Positions 51,816-59,777 of a stretch of 64,000 nt of DNA are shown in pieces. The notes beneath the pieces were generated by a model. The model searched no databases, was not told the origin of the DNA, and saw only the letters and a program-made list of their open reading frames with translations. The position numbers and the translations under genes were made by a program. Position 1 is the first letter of the stretch. The number at the start of each line of letters is the position of its first letter. Origin of the DNA: Myxococcales bacterium (GTDB taxonomy: Bacteria > Myxococcota > Polyangia > Nannocystales > Nannocystaceae); the NCBI GenBank assembly GCA_016793465.1, contig JAEUJW010000010.1, positions 62,001-126,000 on the forward strand. Direction: 5' to 3'.

Positions 51816-54191
51816 TCACCCGGTCTTGCCGACCCGGGCCCCGACGAACGCCGCCAGGTGCTCCCCGGTCAGCGTCGAACGGGCCGCGACGAGCTCCGCC
51901 GGCGTGCCCTCGAACACCAGCCTGCCGCCCTCGTGCCCTGCGCCCGGCCCGAGGTCGATGATCCAGTCGGCGTGGGCCATCACCGCCTGGTGGTGCTCGA
52001 TCACCAGCACCGACTTGCCGCTGTCGACCAGGCGGTCGAGCAGCCCCAGCAGCTGCCGCAGGTCGGCCAGGTGCAGCCCCGTGGTCGGCTCGTCGAGCAC
52101 GTAGACCCCGCCCTCCGCGCCCATGTGCGTCGCCAGCTTGAGCCGCTGGCGCTCGCCGCCCGACAGCGTCGTCAGCGGCTGGCCGAGCCGCAGGTAGCCG
52201 AGCCCGACCTCGTGCATGCGCCGCAGGATCGCGTGCGCCGCCGGCGTCTTCGCCGCGCCGCCCGCGAAGAACGCCTCCGCCTCCTGCACCGACATGTCGA
52301 GCACCTCGGCGATGTTGCGCCCGCCGAACTTGTACTCGAGCACCGCCGCCTGGAAGCGCTTGCCGCGGCAGTCCTCGCACACCGACGTCACCCCGGCCAT
52401 CATCGCCAGATCGGTGTAGATCACGCCCGCCCCGTTGCACGTCGGGCACGCCCCCTCCGAGTTGGCGGAGAACAGCGCCGGCTTGACCCCGTTGGCCCTG
52501 GCGAACGCCTTGCGGATCGGCTCGAGCAGGTCCGTGTAGGTCGCCGGGTTGCTGCGGCGCGAGCCGCGGATCGGCGTCTGGTCGATCGCCACCACCCCCT
52601 CGCGGTTCGCCACCGACCCGTGGACGAGCGAGCTCTTGCCCGACCCCGCGACCCCCGTGATCACCACCAGCACCCCGAGCGGGATGTCGACGTCGACCTT
52701 CTTCAGGTTGTGCGCGCTCGCCCCGCGGATCTTCAGCGACCCCGTGGGCCTGCGGACCTTCGGCTTCAGGCTCGCGCGGTCGCCGAGGTGGCGGCCGGTC
52801 AGCGTGCCGCTCCGGCGCAGCCCCTCGACCGTGCCTTCGAACACCACCTGGCCGCCGTCGCTGCCCGCGCCCGGCCCGAGGTCGATCACGTGGTCCGCGA
52901 TCGCGATCACCTCCGGCTTGTGCTCGACCACCAGCACCGTGTTGCCCTTGTCGCGCAGGCGCAGCAGCAGTTCGTTCATGCGCTGGATGTCGTGCGGGTG
53001 CAGGCCGATGGTCGGCTCGTCGAACACGTAGGTCACGTCGGTGAGCGACGAGCCGAGGTGCCCGATCATCTTGGTGCGCTGGGCCTCGCCGCCGGACAGC
53101 GTGCCCGACGGGCGGTCGAGGCTGAGGTAGCCGAGCCCGATCTCGACGAACGAGTCGAGCGTGTGCTGCAGCGCGGTCAGCAGCGGCGCCACCGACGCGT
53201 CCTCGATCCCGCGCAGCCACGCCGCAAGATCGCTGATCTGCATGGCGCACGCCTCGGCGATGTTCTTGCCCTTCACCCTCGACGAGCGCGCCGACTCGTT
53301 GAGCCGCGTGCCCGCGCACTCCGGGCAGGTCTTGAAGGTCACCGCGCGCTCGACGAACGCCCGCACGTGCGGCTGCATCGCCTCGACGTCCTTGGCCAGG
53401 AACGACTTCTGGATCTGCGGGATGAGGCCCATGTACGTCAGGTTGATCCCGTCGATTTTAATTTTGGTCGCCTCCTTGTGCAGCAGGTCGTGCAGCTCCT
53501 TCTTCGTGAACTTGCGGATCGGCTTGTCCGCGTCGAAGAACCCGCAGCCGCGGAAGATCCGCCCGTGCCAGCCCTCCATGCTGTAGCCGGGGATCCGCAG
53601 CGCGCCCTCGCTGAGCGACTTGCTGTCGTCGTACAGCTGCGCGAGGTCGATGTCGTTGATCGACCCGCGGCCCTCGCAGCGCGGGCACATCCCGCCGGCG
53701 CGGTTGAACTCCACCCGCTCGGCCCTCTGCGCGCCCTTCTCGACGGTGATCGCCCCGGTCGCCTTGATCGACGGCACGTTGAAGGCGAACGCGCTCGGCG
53801 GCCCGACGTTCGGCTCGCCGAGCCGGCTGAACAGGATGCGCAGCATCGCGTTGGCGTCGGTCGCCGTGCCGACCGTCGACCGCGGGTCCGCGCCCATGCG
53901 CTCCTGGTCGACGATGATCGCGGTCGTCAGCCCGTCGAGCACGTCGACCTCGGGCCGGCTCAGCGTCGGCATGAAGCCCTGCACGAACGCGCTGTACGTC
54001 TCGTTGATCAGGCGCTGCGACTCGGCCGCGATCGTGGCGAACACCAGCGACGACTTGCCCGAGCCCGACACCCCCGTGAACACCGTCAGCCGGCGCTTCG
54101 GGATCGCCACGCTGATGTCCTTCAGGTTGTTCTCCCGCGCCCCCTGGACGCGGATCAGGTCGTGGCTGTCGGCGGGGTGCTGCCTGGTCAT
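51816..54191 (-). CDS. UvrA-like ABC ATPase, short paralogue (UvrA2/DrrC type)
   Basis: 791 aa against about 940 for UvrA. Two ABC halves: Walker A GVSGSGKSSLVF and GVAGSGKSSLVH; signature TLSGGEAQRTKMI and TLSGGERQRLKLA; Walker B VFDEPTIGLHPHD and VLDEPTTGLHLAD. The zinc-binding CxxC pairs (CPRCEGRG, CPECAGTRL, CPTCNGAG) remain. The shorter length suggests loss of the UvrB-binding region, as in UvrA2 and the DrrC-type drug-tolerance proteins, so it probably binds DNA or drug-DNA lesions without classical NER. It is divergent from the TPR-sirtuin gene, 144 bases apart. Confidence 0.9.
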   Translation of the reverse strand: MTRQHPADSHDLIRVQGARENNLKDISVAIPKRRLTVFTGVSGSGKSSLVFATIAAESQRLINETYSAFVQGFMPTLSRPEVDVLDGLTTAIIVDQERMGADPRSTVGTATDANAMLRILFSRLGEPNVGPPSAFAFNVPSIKATGAITVEKGAQRAERVEFNRAGGMCPRCEGRGSINDIDLAQLYDDSKSLSEGALRIPGYSMEGWHGRIFRGCGFFDADKPIRKFTKKELHDLLHKEATKIKIDGINLTYMGLIPQIQKSFLAKDVEAMQPHVRAFVERAVTFKTCPECAGTRLNESARSSRVKGKNIAEACAMQISDLAAWLRGIEDASVAPLLTALQHTLDSFVEIGLGYLSLDRPSGTLSGGEAQRTKMIGHLGSSLTDVTYVFDEPTIGLHPHDIQRMNELLLRLRDKGNTVLVVEHKPEVIAIADHVIDLGPGAGSDGGQVVFEGTVEGLRRSGTLTGRHLGDRASLKPKVRRPTGSLKIRGASAHNLKKVDVDIPLGVLVVITGVAGSGKSSLVHGSVANREGVVAIDQTPIRGSRRSNPATYTDLLEPIRKAFARANGVKPALFSANSEGACPTCNGAGVIYTDLAMMAGVTSVCEDCRGKRFQAAVLEYKFGGRNIAEVLDMSVQEAEAFFAGGAAKTPAAHAILRRMHEVGLGYLRLGQPLTTLSGGERQRLKLATHMGAEGGVYVLDEPTTGLHLADLRQLLGLLDRLVDSGKSVLVIEHHQAVMAHADWIIDLGPGAGHEGGRLVFEGTPAELVAARSTLTGEHLAAFVGARVGKTG

Positions 54192-54335
54192 AAACGCGCC
54201 ATCTGTGTCAGCGAGCGTCGCCGCTTTGTCAAGCGACGGCGCTCGTCGCCGCCGCCCGAACACGGGCCGCCGTCGCCGCGGCGTGCACCTCGTGCGTCGC
54301 TTCCGCGGCCACCCGCGTTCCGCGATACTCCCGGG

Positions 54336-55529
54336 GTGACGCGCCCGGTAGACGCGACAGCGGCGATCGCCCGGGCCCTCGCCGCCCGCGCCCGCGGCGC
54401 CCTCGACGAGGCCGACATCACCGCCCGCGAGGCCGCCGCGGCCCTGCCCGACGACCCCCGCGTGCACGTGCTGCTCGGCTCGCTCGCCCACCTGCGCGGC
54501 GAGCTCGCCGACGCCGCCGCCGCCTACCGCCGCGCCCTCGCCGTCGCCCCGACCGACGCCGCGGCGCACGCCGCCCTCGCCGTCGCCCTCACCCAGTCGG
54601 GCCGCTTCGCCGCGGCCCAGCCCCACTTCACGGCCGCCTGCGCCGCCCCCCGCGGCCTGTGGTCGGGCCTGCGGACCCTCCGCCAGGCGCGCGCCGCCGC
54701 CGGGGCCGTCGCCGCCGAGGCCGCCTGGAACGCCTGCGCCACCCCGCTGTTCGAGCTCGAGTCGCCCGCCCCCGCGCCGCTCGTCACGCGCACCTTCACC
54801 GCCGGCCGGATCCCGTGGACCGTCGACGACCTGCGCGCCGCCCTGCGCGACGACCCTCGGATCGTCGCCGTCACCGGCGCCGGCATCTCGGTCGCCAGCG
54901 GCCTGCAGACCCGCAAACAATTGTGGCAGCGCTTCGCCCGCGACGAGGCCGTCAGCGCGGTCCGCTTCCACGCCGACCCGCGCGTGCTGTGGTCGGTCAT
55001 CGCCGACTTTTGGGGCGACCGCACCCCGCAGCCGAACCCCGCCCACCACGCGCTCGCCCGACTGAACAACCTCCGCGGCATCGTCACCCAGAACGTCGAC
55101 GACCTGCATCAAGCCGCCGCCCGCGACCCCGATGTCCCGATCCTCGAGCTCCACGGCAGCCTGCTGCGCACCCGCTGCCTCGCCTGCGGCGGCCCCGGCC
55201 CGCCCGCGCCGCCGCTCGCCCGCCACCTCGATCGCCTGCCCGCCCTGTGCGCGTGCGGCGGCCACCTGCGCCCCGACGTCGTGCTGTTCGGCGAGCGCGT
55301 CCCGCCGCGCACCCTCGCCGCCGCGGCCGCCCTCGTGTCCGCGTGCGACGTCCTCCTCGTGATCGGCTGCGCCATGGACGTGTCGCCCGCGAGCGAGCTC
55401 CCGGTGCTCGCCGCCCTCGCCGGCGCCACCGTCGTCGAGATCAAGCGCCAGCCCTCGAGCCTGTCCGACCTGATCCGCGTGCACCACGTCGCCGGCCCCG
55501 CCGAGCACGTCCTGCCCGCGCTGCTGTGA
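54336..55529 (+). CDS. TPR-sirtuin fusion with altered NAD-binding loop
   Basis: 397 aa, GTG start. N-terminal TPR-like helices (about 5-130: AALPDDPRVHVLLGSLAHLR, AYRRALAVAPTDAAAHAAL) precede a Sir2 domain. Present: GAGIS (about 181), TQNVDDLHQAA, ELHGS with the catalytic His, RPDVVLFGE, and a CxxC...CxCG zinc site. The usual SGIPDFRG loop reads SGLQTRKQLWQRF, so Phe-Arg contacting NAD are not at the canonical place. It may be a divergent deacylase or an NAD-binding sensor. GATACT is six bases before the GTG; no Shine-Dalgarno. Confidence 0.83.
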   Translation: MTRPVDATAAIARALAARARGALDEADITAREAAAALPDDPRVHVLLGSLAHLRGELADAAAAYRRALAVAPTDAAAHAALAVALTQSGRFAAAQPHFTAACAAPRGLWSGLRTLRQARAAAGAVAAEAAWNACATPLFELESPAPAPLVTRTFTAGRIPWTVDDLRAALRDDPRIVAVTGAGISVASGLQTRKQLWQRFARDEAVSAVRFHADPRVLWSVIADFWGDRTPQPNPAHHALARLNNLRGIVTQNVDDLHQAAARDPDVPILELHGSLLRTRCLACGGPGPPAPPLARHLDRLPALCACGGHLRPDVVLFGERVPPRTLAAAAALVSACDVLLVIGCAMDVSPASELPVLAALAGATVVEIKRQPSSLSDLIRVHHVAGPAEHVLPALL

Positions 55530-55672
55530 TCGGCCCGCGACGACGTGCGGGCGCCCAGCCGGACCCGCCGCGGCCCGTGCGACGCCGTCCGCAGCGCGCG
55601 CCTCCACGGCCCGCGTACCCACTCGCGGCTCGCGGTCACCCAGCGTCGCTCGCGCGCACGGGGCCGCGTCGA

Positions 55673-56929
55673 CTACTCGAGCTGCTCGAAGCAGTACACG
55701 CGCGCCATCGACGTGCACAGGTTGGTCCCGCAGCTGGTCCACGCGCTGTCGGTCCGGCGCGCCGAGCCGAGCGTCCCGCTGAACCCGTTGGCCGTCGACC
55801 AGTTGTTGCAGAAGCTCGCGGCGAGCGAGCCGATCACGGTCGTGCCGGTCCAGGCGACCACGCTGGGCCCGCAGTCGTCGCCGCCGGCGGGCAGCAGCGC
55901 CTTGGAGCTGGTCACCTGGATCGGGTTCATCAGCGGCGTCTGCGGGGTGGTGAGGTCGACCCAGTTCATGGCCACCGGCAGCCCGTCCGGCCGCACGTAC
56001 GGCCGCTCCGACTTGACGAACGCCGTCGACGGCATCGACCCGTTCTTGCTCATCCACGGGAGGAACGCCCCCATCTGGTGCACGCCGTCGAGCTTGCTGT
56101 CGAGCTCGACCGCCTCCTCGCCGCACAGCCCCTCGGCGTGGGCGAACGCGTCGCCGTCGGCCGCGCCGAAGAACGTGCCCTGCGACACGAACACGAACGC
56201 CGCGTCGCGGGTGCACAGCGCCGAGCAGCCGTCGAGGTCGACGTAGTTGCCGTCGTCGCACTGCTCGTCGCCGTCGAACACCTTGTTGCCGCACGGGTTG
56301 GCCGCGCAGTTGGCCAGGCACGCGTCGAGGTTGTTCGCGTTGCCGTCGTCGCACGCCTCGACGCCCGCGTGCACGAAGCCGTCGCCGCACTGGGCCACCT
56401 TGCAGCCGGGGCACGCGTCGGTGTCCTCCTGGTTGCCGTCGTCGCACGTCTCGCCCGCGCCGGGCTGCACGATCCCGTCGCCGCAGGCCGCCAGCTCGCA
56501 GGCGCTCGTGCACGCGTCCTCGTCGATCGCGTTGCCGTCGTCGCACTGCTCGTCGCCCTCGACGACCCCGTCGCCGCAGGTGGCCCCGCCCGGCAGGGTC
56601 GTGCCGGACTCGCCGCTGCTCGCCGGCTCGCCCGTCGCGCTCGACCCGGTGACCGCGTCGCCGCCCGTCGTCGTGCCGGCCGTCTCGCTGACCACGGACG
56701 GGCCCGTCGCCTCGACGCCGGTCGTCGTCGGCGTCGCCGCGCCCGAGCTGGTCGACCCGGTGTCCGACGTCGTCACGCGGGTCGTCGAGCCGCCGCTCGA
56801 CGCGGTCTCGCCGCTCGCCGTCGATCCCGAGGTGTCCGCGTCCGCCGGGCTCGGCGGCGCGAAGCAGCCTCCGACCAGCGGACCGACCAGCGACAGCACC
56901 ATGAGACGACCAGCGACGAGCGAGCGCAT
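55673..56929 (-). CDS. cysteine-rich-repeat lipoprotein with C-terminal DUF1554-like domain
   Basis: 418 aa. The signal ends at LVGGC (Cys22), followed by a Thr/Ser/Gly linker to about 115 and four disulfide repeats (CGDGVVEGDEQCDDGNAIDED, CGDGIVQPGAGETCDDGN, CGDGFVHAGVEACDDGN, CGNKVFDGDEQCDDGN). The last 190 residues begin AFVFVSQGTFFGAADGDAFA and contain GLCGEEA, AFLPWMSKNGSMPSTAF and SCGTNLCTSMARVYCFEQ. This resembles the DUF1554/C-lectin-like domain of Leptospira and myxobacterial surface proteins. The third cysteine-repeat protein here, with a third kind of head. Confidence 0.85.
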   Translation of the reverse strand: MRSLVAGRLMVLSLVGPLVGGCFAPPSPADADTSGSTASGETASSGGSTTRVTTSDTGSTSSGAATPTTTGVEATGPSVVSETAGTTTGGDAVTGSSATGEPASSGESGTTLPGGATCGDGVVEGDEQCDDGNAIDEDACTSACELAACGDGIVQPGAGETCDDGNQEDTDACPGCKVAQCGDGFVHAGVEACDDGNANNLDACLANCAANPCGNKVFDGDEQCDDGNYVDLDGCSALCTRDAAFVFVSQGTFFGAADGDAFAHAEGLCGEEAVELDSKLDGVHQMGAFLPWMSKNGSMPSTAFVKSERPYVRPDGLPVAMNWVDLTTPQTPLMNPIQVTSSKALLPAGGDDCGPSVVAWTGTTVIGSLAASFCNNWSTANGFSGTLGSARRTDSAWTSCGTNLCTSMARVYCFEQLE

Positions 56930-57220
56930 AGAAAGGTCGCGGAGTGTAACACCGCGGTCCGCCGGCTCGTCGCCGGTCGAGTCTGCCCGCCGCGTCCGCG
57001 GCCGACCCGACGCCCGCGCTCGCGAGCCTCGCGCGTCGTACGGCCGCCGTCGTCCGCGCGAGCGCCCCGACGATCTCCGGCGGGCGGCGCCGTCCTCGAG
57101 CCCCGGGCCCGCCCCGCCGCGCCCGCGAAATGCGCACCGGATCGCCGTCCGGGCGGCCCTGGCGAGGGGCAGCAGTCCGCGCTTGTCTCGCGGCCGCACG
57201 CATGAGAGTTCATCGTCCGC

Positions 57221-58552
57221 ATGTCCAGCCGCTCCACGCTCGTCCTCCTCGCCGCCCTGGTCGCCCCTGTAGGATGCGACTCCAAGCAGCCGCCGCAGCC
57301 GCCGGCGTCGGACACCCCGACGACCCCCGCGCCGCCGCCGACCGCCGCCGAGCCCGAGCCCGCGTGCAACCACCTCGTGCTGATCGACGCCAGCAGCAGC
57401 TCCTCGCGCGCCTACACCTTCGAGATCGAGCGACCCGACGGCGGCGGCCTGCCGACGGCCGTGCGCGCGCTCAGCATCGTCAAGACCGAGCCCGGCCTCG
57501 CCTCCTTCAAGGACGAGCCCGCCAGGGCCGGCGCCTCGATCGCCGCGCTGCTGGCCGCCGACGACGGCCCGCTGAAGAAGGTCCCGGAGAAGTGCCGGGC
57601 CCGGACCGCCGCCGGGGCCATGGCGACCGCCGGCATGCGCAACCTCGAGAGCGAGGCGGGCGGCCAGGCCGCGGCCGACGCCATCTTCGCCGCCGTCAAG
57701 AAGGCCATGGCCGACGCCGGCTTCGACGCCCGCTTCGCCGGCACCATCAGCGGCCAGCAGGAGGCCCTGTACGGCTGGATCACCGCCAACCACCTGCTCG
57801 GCCACCTCACCGGCGACGGCCAGACCGTCGGCGCGCTCGACCTCGGCGGCGCCTCGACCGAGATCGCGTTCGTCCCCGCCGACGCCGCGGCCGCGACCAT
57901 CAGCGCCAAGTTCGGCGACAAGACCTTCGCCGTCTACGCCATGAGCTACGGCAACTACGGCCAGGACGTCGCGCGTCGCCACCTCAACGTCCCGCCGTGC
58001 GACCCCAAGGGCCTCGGCAAGGGCACCGGCAAGTACGGCCAGTGCGTCAGCAAGCTCGAGGCCTCGGTCAAGGCCAAGTCGTGCCCGGGCGCCAGCTGCG
58101 GGCTCGCCTCGCCGGGCGACCCCAACAACGTCGGCGTGGTCCAGCCGAAGCTCCCCGAGGGCATGAAGTTCCACGCCACCAGCGCCTACCACTACACGCG
58201 CAAGTTCCTCGAGCTGCCCGAGCAGACCACCCCGGCCGCCCTGCGCGAGGCCGCCGGCGGGCCCAAGGGCAGCGCCGGCTTCTGCGGGCTGAAGTGGGCC
58301 GACATCACCGCGAAGTTCACCGGCGAGTCGCAGCCCCACCTCGAGACCTACTGCTTCTCGGCCGCGTGGATCGACGTGCTGCTGCGGAACTACGGGTTCG
58401 CGCCGACCACCGACCAGATCACCTTCAGCGAGACGATCGGCGGCAGCGACGCGGGCTGGGCCGTCGGTGCCGCCCTGTGCTCGGTCACCGGCTGCCTGCA
58501 GGCCTCTCCGGCCGCGCCGGCGCCCGCCCCCGCGGCCAAGCCGGCGACCTGA
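57221..58552 (+). CDS. apyrase/GDA1-CD39 nucleoside phosphatase lipoprotein
   Basis: 443 aa. The signal ends in a lipobox-like VAPVGC (Cys19), followed by a Pro/Thr linker. The five apyrase conserved regions are present: LIDASSSSSRAY (ACR1; usually DAGSSGTR), ATAGMR (ACR2), SGQQEALYGWITAN (ACR3), LDLGGASTEIAF (ACR4) and GWAVGAAL (ACR5). By family it hydrolyses nucleoside tri- and diphosphates outside the cytoplasm. Substitution of Gly-Ser-Ser-Gly by Ser-Ser-Ser-Ser in ACR1 and Glu-Glu by Gln-Glu in ACR3 may alter activity. A surface-exposed bacterial apyrase is uncommon; nucleotide scavenging or prey interaction are possible roles. Confidence 0.87.
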   Translation: MSSRSTLVLLAALVAPVGCDSKQPPQPPASDTPTTPAPPPTAAEPEPACNHLVLIDASSSSSRAYTFEIERPDGGGLPTAVRALSIVKTEPGLASFKDEPARAGASIAALLAADDGPLKKVPEKCRARTAAGAMATAGMRNLESEAGGQAAADAIFAAVKKAMADAGFDARFAGTISGQQEALYGWITANHLLGHLTGDGQTVGALDLGGASTEIAFVPADAAAATISAKFGDKTFAVYAMSYGNYGQDVARRHLNVPPCDPKGLGKGTGKYGQCVSKLEASVKAKSCPGASCGLASPGDPNNVGVVQPKLPEGMKFHATSAYHYTRKFLELPEQTTPAALREAAGGPKGSAGFCGLKWADITAKFTGESQPHLETYCFSAAWIDVLLRNYGFAPTTDQITFSETIGGSDAGWAVGAALCSVTGCLQASPAAPAPAPAAKPAT

Positions 58553-58679
58553 GGCCGGCGGCACAAGCTGAAGCGCCCGTCATCCCGCGGAGGCCGCGCG
58601 AACCGATCGCCGGCCCCGCGGGAAATTCTGCGCCCTGACGCCGCCGCGGACCCCGCCCACAGTAGCCGTGAGGTCCTCG

Positions 58680-59720
58680 ATGCTCCGCGCGCTCCGCACT
58701 CTCGCCGTCTCCTCCGTCCTCCTGAGCATGAACACCGGCTGTCTCAACGGCGCCGACCGGGCCACCCGCACGATCGTGCCCTCGGCGCTCGACAGCTCGG
58801 TCGGCTTCCTCGAGAGCAGCGACAACCAGGCCCGCATCCGCCGCATCATGGAGTCGCCGGAGATCCAGAAGGCCCTCGGCGAGATGGTCGACGGCCTCGT
58901 CGGCGGCGCGATCGACAGCGGCACCGATGAGCAGCGCATGGCGCGGGTGCGCGACGTCAGCACCAAGTTCATCGCCGCGACCAGCAAGGCCCTGTCCGAC
59001 AGCCTCGAGAACGAGCTCGGGCCGGCCGCCGCCCACTCGGCCGAGCGCCTGGTCGCCAGCACCCTGCACGCCGCCCTCTCGCCGCAGACCCGCAAGGGCG
59101 CCGCGCAGATGGTCGACGCCGTGACCCGCGCGGCCGTCGCCGGCTTCAGCGAGTCGGCCGGCGAGGGCCTGCGCGACGACCTCGGGCCCGCGATCGCCAA
59201 GGTCCTGCAGGTCGACCTCGGGCCCGCGCTCGAGCGCGTGGTCGCCGACAACCTCGTGCCCGCCATGGACGAGGCGCTGTGCGAGATCATGCCGCAGGTC
59301 AACGACGCCACCCGCGACCTGACCCGCCACGCCCTGCTCGGGGTCGGCGACGCCCTCGACGACGAGGAGTTCCAGGACAGCGTCGGCCGCTTCGCCGACG
59401 CCGTGCTGCTGCGCGCCGACTCGGCGCTCAACCGCGGCATCGGCCTCGCGGCCATCATCGCCATCGTGCTCGGCCTGCTCGTCATCGTGCTCGGCCTCAT
59501 CGTCACCCGCGTGTACCTGGCCCGCCGGCGCGTCGAGAAGGAGCGCGCGCACAGCGAGCGCATGCTGCTGCTGGTCGTCCAGGCCATGCAGAGCGCCCAG
59601 GACAAGCCGGACGTCGAGGCCCTGCTGCGCGACATCCACGAGCGCGAGACGGACCTCGGCGACGAGGGCTTCCTCGACGAGCTCACCCGGCGCGTCCGCG
59701 GCGCGCGGCGGGCCGCCTGA
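58680..59720 (+). CDS. membrane protein with long amphipathic helical domain
   Basis: 346 aa. Signal or lipobox at SMNTGC (Cys21). About 230 residues are amphipathic helix (ESSDNQARIRRIMESPEI, LERVVADNLVPAMDEALCEI) with no Cys repeats. One membrane span (GLAAIIAIVLGLLVIVLGLIV, about 262-282) is followed by a cytoplasmic basic/helical tail (RRRVEKERAHSERMLLLVV). No family is recognised. The ATG at 58680 is chosen because GAGG lies six bases upstream; a GTG at 58668 is the alternative. The kinase gene follows 57 bases later on the same strand. Confidence 0.7.
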   Translation: MLRALRTLAVSSVLLSMNTGCLNGADRATRTIVPSALDSSVGFLESSDNQARIRRIMESPEIQKALGEMVDGLVGGAIDSGTDEQRMARVRDVSTKFIAATSKALSDSLENELGPAAAHSAERLVASTLHAALSPQTRKGAAQMVDAVTRAAVAGFSESAGEGLRDDLGPAIAKVLQVDLGPALERVVADNLVPAMDEALCEIMPQVNDATRDLTRHALLGVGDALDDEEFQDSVGRFADAVLLRADSALNRGIGLAAIIAIVLGLLVIVLGLIVTRVYLARRRVEKERAHSERMLLLVVQAMQSAQDKPDVEALLRDIHERETDLGDEGFLDELTRRVRGARRAA

Positions 59721-59777
59721 TCGGCGCGCGCGTCCGGGCCCGCCGCGGGCGCGGCATCCGCGGTATCATCCCCCGCC

